DNA of 64,000 nt from Lactococcus carnosus (GTDB taxonomy: Bacteria; Bacillota; Bacilli; Lactobacillales; Streptococcaceae): contig NZ_CP017194.1 in assembly GCF_006770265.1 (NCBI RefSeq), positions 558,001 through 622,000 of the forward strand. The letters run 5' to 3'. The notes under the pieces were generated by a model, which saw nothing but the letters and a program-made list of their open reading frames with translations, was not told where the DNA came from and made no database searches. Each line of letters begins with the position of its first letter. Within the stretch, counting starts at the first letter, position 1. The position numbers were made by a program, and so were the translations under genes. Positions 25,711 to 34,423 of this stretch are shown one piece after another.

Positions 25711-27744
25711 ATGGGAAAATTTGAAAAACAAGCCAAGGAGCTACTCGATGCGATTGGTGGGAAAGAAAATGTTGCCGCAGTAACCCACTGCGCAACACGC
25801 ATGCGCTTTGTGCTGAACGATGATGCCAAAGCAGACAAAAAAAGAATCGAAGGGATTTCAACGACGAAAGGCATGTTTACAAATGCCGGACAATTTCAAG
25901 TCATCATCGGCAATGACGTTGCTGACTTTTATAATGACTTTTCAGCAATCAGTGGCATAGAAGGTGTCTCAAAAGAAGCTGCCAAGTCAGCTGCTAAGAC
26001 CAATCAAAATGTCATTCAAAAATTAGTTGGTACCTTGTCTGAGATTTTTACACCTTTATTACCAGCAATTATTGTAGGGGGGCTTATCCTAGGCTTCCGT
26101 AATATTTTGGAAGGTGTGCAGATACAAGCTTTAGGTCAAGCTGCTGTTGATGGGGTATTAAAAGTCACTTCAGAAGGTAAACCAGTTTGGAATACAATCG
26201 TGCAGGTCTCGCCTTTTTGGAATGGTGTCAATAGTTTTCTATGGTTGCCTGGTGAAGCGATTTTCCACTTCTTACCAGTTGGGATTACCTGGTCTGTTAC
26301 GCGTAAGATGGGCACCACGCAAATCTTGGGGATTGTCCTTGGGATTACGCTAGTTTCACCACAGCTTTTAAATGCTTATGCTGTAAATGGGACGACAGCT
26401 GCTGAAATTGCTAAAAATTGGACCTGGGATTTTGGCTTCTTTACTCTAGAAAAAATTGGTTACCAAGCGCAAGTTATTCCTGCCATGGCAGCAGGGTTCT
26501 TATTAGCCTATCTAGAACGTTTCTTTAGAAAACACATTCCAGAAGCTATTTCTATGATCTTTGTGCCCTTATTCTCACTATTACCAACAATCATTGCGGC
26601 TCACGCAATCATTGGCCCAATCGGTTGGAAAATTGGACAAGGAATTTCTTTTGTGGTGAATACAGGACTAACGTCCTCTCTTGCTTGGTTATTCGGTGGT
26701 GTCTTTGGTATCCTTTATGCCCCACTCGTGATTACAGGCTTGCATCATACAACCTTAGCCATTGATGCCCAGTTGATTGCCGATTATGGGTCAACCAATT
26801 TGTGGCCATTGATTGATCTGTCTAATATCGCCCAAGGTGCTTCAGTATTTGCTGTTTACCTGCTTCATAAAAAGAACAAAAAAGAAGCAGAAATTTCAGT
26901 GCCATCTACGATTTCAGCATGGTTAGGGGTAACTGAACCAGCCATGTTCGGGATCAACTTAAAATACCTCTATCCCTTTGTCGCTGCCATGATCGGATCA
27001 GGTATCGCAGGCATGGTCTCTACCTTCATGGGTGTTCGGGCTAACTCGATCGGTGTTGGTGGACTGCCTGGTATTCTAGCCATTCGTGGTGAAGACATGT
27101 TGAAATTCTTATTGCCAATGTTAATCGCACTAGTTGTACCAATCCTATTGACCTTCTTCTTCCGTCAAGCAGGTATTTTTAATAAACTTGACAGAGTAGG
27201 TGCTGGCGCAGTAAACTTATCTGAACAGGATGCAGCGCTTGATGCTTTAGAAAGTGCCGCACAAGCGGGAACAACTATTGGGACGACAGTTGAGATTGCT
27301 AGCCCCTTAAAAGGAGAGGTACGGGCACTCTCAACTGCTAGTGATCCTGTGTTTAGTCAAGGTATGATGGGTGAGGGTGTGGTTATCCTGCCTTCTGAAG
27401 GCTTGTTATCAGCACCCTTTGCTGGGGTCGTATCAGCTGTCTTTCCAACAAAACATGCGATTGGCCTCATTTCTGATGCCGGTGTAGAAGTGCTGATTCA
27501 TATCGGCATGGACACTGTTTCCTTAGCAGGTAAAGGTTTTGAAACCTTTGTTGCGCAAGGTGATCATGTCATAAAAGGTCAGAAATTACTGACATTTGAT
27601 ATCGACTTCATCAAAAATCAAGGATTTGTCATCGAAACACCAGTTATTGTGACAAATCAAGATAGTTTTCAAGCAGATTTACTAGGGCAGGTGCCACATG
27701 CGACGTTGTCAGGTGAAGTGATTATGACTGCCACTAAACGATAA
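25711..27744 (+). CDS. treP: Trehalose-specific PTS enzyme II, EIIBCA fusion
   Basis: 677 residues. EIIB at about 1-90 with the phosphorylated Cys in AVTHCATRMRFVL. EIIC at 105-490, with about ten membrane segments and trehalose-type sequence SFLWLPGEAIFHFLPVGITWSVTRKMG and ITGLHHTTLAIDAQL. A fused EIIA(Glc-type) lies at 530-660 with VEVLIHIGMDTVSLAGKGF carrying the phospho-His. It imports trehalose as trehalose-6-phosphate. Specificity is inferred from EIIC wording and from the phosphotrehalase gene next to it. It is controlled by the cre box and TreR palindrome upstream. Confidence 0.92.
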   Translation: MGKFEKQAKELLDAIGGKENVAAVTHCATRMRFVLNDDAKADKKRIEGISTTKGMFTNAGQFQVIIGNDVADFYNDFSAISGIEGVSKEAAKSAAKTNQNVIQKLVGTLSEIFTPLLPAIIVGGLILGFRNILEGVQIQALGQAAVDGVLKVTSEGKPVWNTIVQVSPFWNGVNSFLWLPGEAIFHFLPVGITWSVTRKMGTTQILGIVLGITLVSPQLLNAYAVNGTTAAEIAKNWTWDFGFFTLEKIGYQAQVIPAMAAGFLLAYLERFFRKHIPEAISMIFVPLFSLLPTIIAAHAIIGPIGWKIGQGISFVVNTGLTSSLAWLFGGVFGILYAPLVITGLHHTTLAIDAQLIADYGSTNLWPLIDLSNIAQGASVFAVYLLHKKNKKEAEISVPSTISAWLGVTEPAMFGINLKYLYPFVAAMIGSGIAGMVSTFMGVRANSIGVGGLPGILAIRGEDMLKFLLPMLIALVVPILLTFFFRQAGIFNKLDRVGAGAVNLSEQDAALDALESAAQAGTTIGTTVEIASPLKGEVRALSTASDPVFSQGMMGEGVVILPSEGLLSAPFAGVVSAVFPTKHAIGLISDAGVEVLIHIGMDTVSLAGKGFETFVAQGDHVIKGQKLLTFDIDFIKNQGFVIETPVIVTNQDSFQADLLGQVPHATLSGEVIMTATKR

Positions 27745-27765
27745 GAACAAGGACAAGTAAACGAT

Positions 27766-27797
27766 AAAAGGGCTAACCGCAAGGAGAACGCCCTTTT
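27766..27797 (+). promoter_or_regulatory. Stem-loop between treP and treC
   Basis: AAAAGGGC (27766-27773) and GCCCTTTT (27790-27797) are perfect 8-bp arms around a 16-base loop containing AAGGAG. The U-tract is short, so it may be a partial terminator or mRNA stabiliser. The true treC SD site (AAGGGG, 27805-27810) lies outside it. Confidence 0.5.
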
Positions 27798-27819
27798 GTT
27801 AATTAAGGGGATGAACAAC

Positions 27820-29445
27820 ATGACGTTTAAAAATAAAGTAATCTATCAGATTTATCCTAAATCTTATTTAGATACAACCGGAAATGGGATAGGAGATATA
27901 CAAGGGATTATCTCAAAGCTAGATTATCTAGCTGATCTTGGCATCGATATGATCTGGCTGAATCCGATCTACCCAAGTCCTCAGCGTGATAATGGTTATG
28001 ACATTTCAGACTATACAGCCATTGACCCAGTATTTGGGACAATGACTGACTTTGATAGGCTGATTGCCGCAGCTAAGCAAAGAGGGATTGATGTCATGCT
28101 AGATATGGTACTTAACCATGTCTCTATAGAACATGAGTGGTTTCAAAAGGCCTTAGCAGGGGATACCTACTATCAAGATTTCTTCTTCATTCAAGATACA
28201 CCGACTGACTGGGTATCAAAATTCGGTGGTAACGCCTGGGCACCATTTGGAGATACGGGTAAATACTATCTCCACTTATTTGATATCACGCAAGCTGACC
28301 TCAACTGGCGTAATGAGCATGTTCGTCAAGCCTTGTTTGAGGTGGTCAATTTTTGGCGCGAGAAAGGTGTGTATGGTTTCCGCTTCGATGTGATTAATCT
28401 GATCGGTAAAGATACGCTACTTAAGTCAAATCCAGTGAATGAGGGTAAAGCGGAATACACCGATAAACCGCTGACACATGACTATCTACACATGCTGAAT
28501 CGTGCAACATTTGGTCAAGATGAGGCGAGTATCACGGTTGGGGAGATGAGTTCTACAACCATCGATAACTGTATCCTCTATAGCCAACCTAACCGACATG
28601 AACTATCGATGGCTTTTAATTTCCATCATCTGAAAGTAGACTATGCTGATGGTCAAAAATGGACCAAGTCACCCTTTGATTTTCAAGCATTAAGAACCCT
28701 TTTTCATAGCTGGGGACAACAGATGAGTGATGGACATGGCTGGAATGCGCTTTTCTGGAACAACCATGATCAACCGCGTGCAATTAATCGATTTATCGAC
28801 TACAAAAATTTCCGGATAAAGGGTGCAACGATGCTGGCAGCAAGTATCCATCTCAGTCGTGGGACACCATATATTTATATGGGGGAAGAGATTGGCATGA
28901 TCGACCCAGATTTTAAGGATATGTCTGATTATGTAGACGTTGAATCTAAAAATGCCTATCAAAACCTGCTAGAGAGTGGTCTTAGCCATGAACAAGCCTT
29001 CGAAATCATTCAAATCAAGTCCCGTGATAATTCCCGAACACCGATGCAGTGGGACAATACAGCAAATGCAGGCTTTTCAACAGGACAGCCTTGGCTTGCA
29101 ACAGGCAATCACCAGGAGATTAATGTTGAAAATGACAAAGATGGTGAAATATATAGTTTTTATAAGCAATTGATTGCACTCCGTAAATCAGATGAGCTGA
29201 TTGCTGAGGGGAGCTACCAGGCAGCCTATCAAGACTCAGATATGATTTATGGCTTTATCCGTAAATTCGGGGATCGTAAGCTACTTGTGCTTAATAATTT
29301 TTCAAATCAGGTTGTTAATTTTGACATAGTAACTGAGTTTAAAAATAGTGAGATTTTGATTAATAATTATTCAGACTACACTGAAAATAGCCTATATCCC
29401 TATCAAGCTATCGCTTTTCTTACTATAAACCGTTTTGACGATTAG
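27820..29445 (+). CDS. treC: Alpha,alpha-phosphotrehalase (GH13)
   Basis: 541 residues from the ATG at 27820, chosen because AAGGGG lies nine bases upstream; ATG 27811 and TTG 27796 are in frame but poorly placed. Hydrolyses trehalose-6-phosphate to glucose and glucose-6-phosphate. GH13 regions are clear: DMVLNH, nucleophile in YGFRFDVINLIGK, acid/base in TVGEMSSTT and WNNHDQPRAIN. The phrases DVINL, GEMSSTT and NHDQPR are typical of phosphotrehalases rather than oligo-1,6-glucosidases. L. lactis uses trehalose-6-phosphate phosphorylase instead, so this is a different route. Directly follows treP in the same unit. Confidence 0.92.
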   Translation: MTFKNKVIYQIYPKSYLDTTGNGIGDIQGIISKLDYLADLGIDMIWLNPIYPSPQRDNGYDISDYTAIDPVFGTMTDFDRLIAAAKQRGIDVMLDMVLNHVSIEHEWFQKALAGDTYYQDFFFIQDTPTDWVSKFGGNAWAPFGDTGKYYLHLFDITQADLNWRNEHVRQALFEVVNFWREKGVYGFRFDVINLIGKDTLLKSNPVNEGKAEYTDKPLTHDYLHMLNRATFGQDEASITVGEMSSTTIDNCILYSQPNRHELSMAFNFHHLKVDYADGQKWTKSPFDFQALRTLFHSWGQQMSDGHGWNALFWNNHDQPRAINRFIDYKNFRIKGATMLAASIHLSRGTPYIYMGEEIGMIDPDFKDMSDYVDVESKNAYQNLLESGLSHEQAFEIIQIKSRDNSRTPMQWDNTANAGFSTGQPWLATGNHQEINVENDKDGEIYSFYKQLIALRKSDELIAEGSYQAAYQDSDMIYGFIRKFGDRKLLVLNNFSNQVVNFDIVTEFKNSEILINNYSDYTENSLYPYQAIAFLTINRFDD

Positions 29446-29558
29446 CTAAAACAGGAAAGCTCTGGCCACTTGTTGCGGCTATTTATATGGAAAATAGTTG
29501 GATTGATTGGGTCTGTTCAGAGACGTGATGGCAGCACTAAATAATCTTAAATAAGGCT

Positions 29559-29588
29559 ATAAAAGTTGTCTTCGGACAGCTTTTTTTG
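29559..29588 (+). terminator. Terminator after the tre operon
   Basis: AAGTTGTC-TTCG-GACAGCTT, a UUCG tetraloop hairpin followed by seven T residues. The rest of the 355-base gap to the surface-protein gene shows only a TAAAAT -10-like box near 29715 and AT-rich sequence. Confidence 0.85.
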
Positions 29589-29800
29589 CCGCATTCCTTA
29601 ACTGGTATGTGACTCGTCGTGAGTATTTGAAGATATATAAAAAAACATCATCTATAATCAATTTAAAACAAGTATCTCATATTAATTTAACTGTCATTAT
29701 CATGATAGTTGTGATAAAATAACAGTGTAGAGGTATTGAATAATGAGTGAGTATGTTCTTAAGTAGCTATACATACTGTCTGGATTAAAAAGGAAAAGTT

Positions 29801-32800
29801 ATGAAAAAATATGTGATTTTGGGCATCATCTTACTAAACAATTTTTGCTTTATCGGGAAAATTGATGCCAAAGACTTTGTCGTCCCATCCGCAGATTATA
29901 GTTTGTCTGATCAGGAAGTCACAGGCTTTCCTTATTCATCTGTTGTTTATATCTTAAAAGAGTTTCCTGAGGGTCATGCGAGTCGAGGATCAGGAGTAGT
30001 TATCGGTAGGGACTATGTCCTTACCGCTGGGCATGTGAATAATGGTTGGAAGACGGTTGCTATCATACCAGGTCTAAAAAGTAATAAAGCTGAGCCCTTT
30101 GGCAGATGGACTGGAGATAGAGAAAAGTCCAAGACATCCCCATACTATAAAGCCCGCTATGGTAGAGATGATTATGGGGTCATCAAAGTCAATCCTAGGA
30201 AGAACAACGATGGCTCCTATACACATATTGGTGACGTGGTGAAACCCCTAACGCTGCTTACTGATGCGGCCAATCATTCTTTTTTTACTGGTGATAATCT
30301 TGCCTTAGTCGGCTATCCAAGCTTTAATGGATATGCTCAACATTTTTCCAATTATAATGTGACCCGAATTAAAGGCGTCCACACGGTTTATGGGATGTCC
30401 AACCATTCAGGTGGTTTGTCAGGCGGTCCCCTACTAAATAATGCTGCCCAAGTGATTGGACCTTTTCATGGAGGCACACAGGTTTCTGCCATGGGTCATC
30501 CAAAGGTAGACGAGTTTGTACTGCCATGGGGATTAAATCAAGAAACGTCTAGGGTATATGTCTGTCCAGATAAGTCAGACTGGGAGATGAAACGCAAACA
30601 AATCAATCCCGAGGGAAGCTATGTAGAAAAAAAGAATGGGGATGCGATCAGCTCAGCTGAATTAAAAAAAGCCAGTGACGTAAAACCAGGGTACCGACTA
30701 ACCAAGTTAACGGACGGTGTTAATACTTATGATGTAAATAATAGTTTTAGGATGTTAATAGGTGGTCTGACCCTATATCCAAAAGAGGCGATTGCAAACC
30801 GCTATCAGATCAAGTTTGATGAAAACGGTGGTCGTGGGACGATGGATAAGCAAGCCATGACCTATGATCAGAAAGCAACTGTTTCAAAAAATAAGTTTGA
30901 AAAGGTAGGCTACCAGTTCAAGGGATGGAACACGCAAAAGGACGGTCAAGGTAAAGGTTATTTAGCAAATGAGGAAATTCAGAATCTATCCACTGAGCAG
31001 AACGGGACGGCTATCTTATATGCACAGTGGCAGGCGAATCAAGAGTCGGCTACGGTATCTTACATAGATGATACGATAAACCGTATCCTGTCGATGGCAC
31101 AATTATCGGGTCTGTATGAGACAAGAGATGACTATGGTACAGCATCGGCTATAGCTGACTATCTCAACCAGGGCTATCTCCTTGTTTCGGATGCTTTTCC
31201 GTCAAGTGGATTAGCCTATGATAAACCAGGCGTCGTGCAAACCTTTGAGGTTCATTTAAAGCATCAGATTTCTGAAAAAATTGATACCAAGCAAGTCAGT
31301 CGGACCATCCGTTACATCTATGCGGATGGCACAAAAGCAGCTGATGATGCCACAACAGGCATTAATTTTACTAGAATAGCAACAAGAGATGAGGTGACGG
31401 GTGAGATGAAGTATAGTGCTTGGCAGTCTCGAGACGGCATTACAAAATTTGATGCAATCACATCACCAACTATAGCTGGTTATACAGCAGACGATCTGAA
31501 AATAGATACGGAAGATAATATTAATGGTGATACAAAGGATAAATCCTATACGGTCACTTACGGTGTTAATACTGAACAAGTCAAGGTTAATTACATAGAT
31601 GATACGACTGGTAAGACTATCTTCTTTAAAAAGCTCTCTGGATTTTATGGTAGTCGAGACAGCTATCAGACAGCAGATAAATTGTCGTATTATGCTAAAA
31701 AAGGCTATCTCCTTGTTTCGGATGCTTTCCCATCCAATGGACTGGTCTATGATAAACCAGGTGTCGTTCAAACCTTTGATGTCCATCTAAAGCATGACAT
31801 TTCTGAAAAAGTTGATACCAAACAAGTCAGTCGAACCATCCGTTACACCTATGTGGATGACACAAAAGCAGCTGATTCTATCACAACAGGCATTAATTTT
31901 ACTCGAACAGCAACAAGAGATGAGGTGACGGGTGAGATGAAGTATAGTGCTTGGCAGTCTCAAGATGGTATTACAAAATTTGATGCAATCACATCACCAA
32001 CTATAGATGGCTATACAGCAGACAATCTGAAAATAGGTTCGGACAATGGTATCACTAGTGATACAAAGGATAAATCCTATACAGTGACTTATGATGCTAA
32101 TACTGAACAAGCCAAGGTTAATTACATAGATGATACAACTGGTAAGACCATTTTTACGAAAAAACTCTCAGGATTTTATGGTAGTCGAAACAGCTATCAG
32201 ACAGCAGACAAATTGTCATATTATACTAAAAAAGGCTACTTAAAAGTTTCGGATGCTTTCCCATCAGATGGGCTAGTCTATGATAGACCAGGTGTCGTTC
32301 AAACGTTTGAAGTGCATTTAGAACATGACATTTCTGAAAAAAACGACACAAAACAAGTCAGTAGAACCATCCGTTATACCTATGAAGATGGTACAAAAGC
32401 AGCTGATGATGTCACAACAGTCATTAATTTTACTAGAAAAGTAACAAGAGATGAGGTGACGGGTGACACCAAGTATGGTGCTTGGACATCTCAAGATGAT
32501 AGTACAAAATTTGACTCAATCACATCACCAACTATATCTGGCACTACAGCAGACTATCTGAAAATAGATGCAGTAAATGACATTACTGGTGATACACAAG
32601 ACATGACATCCCAAGTGATTTATCGAAAAGATGTCCCAAGTAATGGGGAGGGTGAAAATAAAGAAAAAAATAGTCCCCCAAATGAAAAAAAATCAGGGAC
32701 TGTATCAGCTAAAGCAGAGTTACCAAAAATGAAGTCACCAAAAACGAAGTCATTAAAGGCTGTCCTACCTAAAACTGGTGAATCCAGTAGCTTTAAACAG

Positions 32801-32890
32801 AACATCATCGGTTTTTTGTTAACTGGTCTTATCATTATCGGGCTAATTAGTTACAGAAAACCTAAGAAAAGCGTCTTAAACATGAAGTAG
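29801..32890 (+). CDS. LPXTG cell-wall-anchored protein: trypsin-like protease plus mucin-binding-type repeats
   Basis: 1029 residues. Signal peptide 1-23. A glutamyl-endopeptidase/trypsin-like domain at about 35-255 has an apparently intact triad: His78 in LTAGHV, Asp124 in RDDYGVI, Ser207 in GGLSGGPLL. A Listeria-Bacteroides repeat (Flg_new type) lies at about 335-413 with GYQFKGWNTQKDG and ALYAQW-like ending ILYAQWQ. Three tandem 177-residue repeats follow at about 415-945, each with a YIDDT-type MucBP-like half and a VSRTIRYTY...DGTKAADD half like the Mub B2 domain. A lysine/proline-rich wall spacer precedes LPKTG (989-993), a membrane helix and a basic tail. It is probably a sortase-anchored surface adhesin with proteolytic activity. 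No regulator is adjacent. Confidence 0.88.
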   Translation: MKKYVILGIILLNNFCFIGKIDAKDFVVPSADYSLSDQEVTGFPYSSVVYILKEFPEGHASRGSGVVIGRDYVLTAGHVNNGWKTVAIIPGLKSNKAEPFGRWTGDREKSKTSPYYKARYGRDDYGVIKVNPRKNNDGSYTHIGDVVKPLTLLTDAANHSFFTGDNLALVGYPSFNGYAQHFSNYNVTRIKGVHTVYGMSNHSGGLSGGPLLNNAAQVIGPFHGGTQVSAMGHPKVDEFVLPWGLNQETSRVYVCPDKSDWEMKRKQINPEGSYVEKKNGDAISSAELKKASDVKPGYRLTKLTDGVNTYDVNNSFRMLIGGLTLYPKEAIANRYQIKFDENGGRGTMDKQAMTYDQKATVSKNKFEKVGYQFKGWNTQKDGQGKGYLANEEIQNLSTEQNGTAILYAQWQANQESATVSYIDDTINRILSMAQLSGLYETRDDYGTASAIADYLNQGYLLVSDAFPSSGLAYDKPGVVQTFEVHLKHQISEKIDTKQVSRTIRYIYADGTKAADDATTGINFTRIATRDEVTGEMKYSAWQSRDGITKFDAITSPTIAGYTADDLKIDTEDNINGDTKDKSYTVTYGVNTEQVKVNYIDDTTGKTIFFKKLSGFYGSRDSYQTADKLSYYAKKGYLLVSDAFPSNGLVYDKPGVVQTFDVHLKHDISEKVDTKQVSRTIRYTYVDDTKAADSITTGINFTRTATRDEVTGEMKYSAWQSQDGITKFDAITSPTIDGYTADNLKIGSDNGITSDTKDKSYTVTYDANTEQAKVNYIDDTTGKTIFTKKLSGFYGSRNSYQTADKLSYYTKKGYLKVSDAFPSDGLVYDRPGVVQTFEVHLEHDISEKNDTKQVSRTIRYTYEDGTKAADDVTTVINFTRKVTRDEVTGDTKYGAWTSQDDSTKFDSITSPTISGTTADYLKIDAVNDITGDTQDMTSQVIYRKDVPSNGEGENKEKNSPPNEKKSGTVSAKAELPKMKSPKTKSLKAVLPKTGESSSFKQNIIGFLLTGLIIIGLISYRKPKKSVLNMK
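31040..32632 (+). repeat. Three tandem 531-bp coding repeats
   Basis: The marker TTACATAGAT starts at 31060, 31591 and 32122, exactly 531 bp (177 codons) apart. Copies 2 and 3 are closest in their first half; copies 1 and 2 are closest in their second half. The first half of copy 1 is clearly diverged. The pattern suggests duplication followed by partial gene conversion. Confidence 0.9.
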
Positions 32891-33025
32891 TCGCATGCAA
32901 ACTGCTAAATTTAGGTCATAAGTCTATTGAATTGACTGCGTTCTTTATCATAGAGGACGAAACGGTTTTTTGGTAGAAATAAGCAATACGACTAGTAATC
33001 AGGTGTCTTTCTTGTCTAACAAGAC

Positions 33026-33054
33026 TTGACAAATGAATAAATATACATTAAAAT
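33026..33054 (+). promoter_or_regulatory. argF promoter with overlapping ArgR-like box
   Basis: TTGACA (33026-33031), 17-bp spacer, TAAAAT (33049-33054). The spacer holds AATGAATAAATATACATT (33032-33049), an imperfect palindrome close to the ARG box consensus. ArgR/AhrC binding would cover the promoter. The leader to argF is about 70 bases. Confidence 0.7.
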
Positions 33055-33131
33055 AGACTTATTATTCATTACAGGTTTTGTTTATTTTCAATAATAAATG
33101 AGATCTGCTCATAGAAAGATAGGTCTATTTT

Positions 33132-34133
33132 ATGTTTCAAGGACGTTCATTATTAAAAGAAATTGATTTTACCCAAGCAGAGTTAGCCTATTTGATTGAT
33201 TTTGCGATTCACTTAAAGAAACTTAAGCAAAACAATATTCCTCATGCTTATTTGGCAGGGAAAAACATTGCCCTCTTATTTGAAAAGACATCAACTAGGA
33301 CGCGTGCTGCCTTTACTGTTGCAGCAAATGATTTAGGGGCGCATCCAGAATTTCTTGGGCCAAATGATATCCAGTTTGGGAAAAAAGAATCAACGGCTGA
33401 TACAGCAAAAGTATTGGGCAGTATGTTTGATGGTATTCAATTTCGAGGCTTTAAACAAAGTGATGTTGAGATTTTAGCTGCTAAATCAGGTGTACCTGTC
33501 TGGAATGGCTTGACAGACACCTGGCACCCAACACAGATGTTAGCTGACTTTATGACAATCAAAGAGACACTGGGTGACTATGTCGGTAAACACCTCGTTT
33601 ATGTTGGAGATGGTCGGAATAACATGGCCAATTCACTTTTGGTGACATCTGCTATTTTAGGTGTTCATATTACGATTTTAGCACCAGAAGCCTTACAGCC
33701 AGACATGGATATCCAGCACATTGCTGCAGAGAAAGCTAAGGCAACGGGTAGTGAGATTGTTATTACAGCTGATACTGCTGCGGTAAAAGGTGCTGATATC
33801 ATCTATACCGATGTGTGGGTTAGTATGGGAGAAGAAGATAAATACGATGAGCGTATTGACATGCTGCTGCCTTATCAAGTCAATAGTGACTTACTTGCTA
33901 AAACAGGTAATCCTAACTGTATCTTTATGCACTGTTTGCCAGCTTTTCATGATCTAGATACGAAAACGATGGCTGATATCCATCATAAAACTGGGTTAAC
34001 AGCATTAGAAGTAACAGAAGCTGTCTTCCAAAGTGAAAATTCTGTCGTCTTTCAAGAAGCTGAGAACCGGCTGCACTCGATTAAAGCTGTGATGGCAGCA
34101 ACGCTAGGTAATTTATTTATCCCAACCGTTTAA
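33132..34133 (+). CDS. argF: Ornithine carbamoyltransferase
   Basis: 333 residues. Transfers the carbamoyl group between carbamoyl phosphate and ornithine/citrulline in arginine metabolism. Carbamoyl-phosphate motif STRTRAAF near residue 55, [22 protein letters not shown], the ornithine loop VWVSMGEED (SMG) and the catalytic Cys in [11 protein letters not shown] are all present. The SMG loop argues against putrescine carbamoyltransferase. No arcA, arcC or argG neighbour is visible, so anabolic (argF) versus catabolic (arcB) use is unsettled; the ArgR-like box would fit either. It is monocistronic, with hairpins downstream. Confidence 0.92.
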   Translation: MFQGRSLLKEIDFTQAELAYLIDFAIHLKKLKQNNIPHAYLAGKNIALLFEKTSTRTRAAFTVAANDLGAHPEFLGPNDIQFGKKESTADTAKVLGSMFDGIQFRGFKQSDVEILAAKSGVPVWNGLTDTWHPTQMLADFMTIKETLGDYVGKHLVYVGDGRNNMANSLLVTSAILGVHITILAPEALQPDMDIQHIAAEKAKATGSEIVITADTAAVKGADIIYTDVWVSMGEEDKYDERIDMLLPYQVNSDLLAKTGNPNCIFMHCLPAFHDLDTKTMADIHHKTGLTALEVTEAVFQSENSVVFQEAENRLHSIKAVMAATLGNLFIPTV

Positions 34134-34211
34134 TGCACACCTACTTTTCATTTTTACTGTTGGTAATAAACCAATCAGCATTGACTTTGTTTATTTTAGT
34201 TTAACTATCCT

Positions 34212-34285
34212 ACCTTTTCTTTAGGAAAAGGTGCAACCTTGTCAAAAATAAAAGTCCTCAGAGTTAATCTCTAAGGGCTTTTATC
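34212..34285 (+). terminator. Two hairpins between argF and the P-type ATPase gene
   Basis: ACCTTTTC-TTTAG-GAAAAGGT at 34212-34232 is a perfect hairpin without a T run. AAAAGTCCTCAGAG...TCTCTAAGGGCTTTTAT at 34249-34285 has an A tract before and T tract after and could terminate both convergent genes. Confidence 0.65.
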
Positions 34286-34423
34286 GTATTGAGTTTAAAA
34301 CAGGTACAAACGAGTCGTTGCCTCTTTGTAGATCTGTTCATCTTAGGTGATAAACATTTGGTTATGATCTGCTTCATTTCATTGACTATCACTAACACCT
34401 TTAGTATATAAAGTCATAACTGA

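Noticed and set aside
31040-32632. Tandem repeat as an assembly duplication
   Set aside because: Copies differ at many positions and keep reading frame, so they are genuine diverged repeats, though copy number deserves long-read confirmation.
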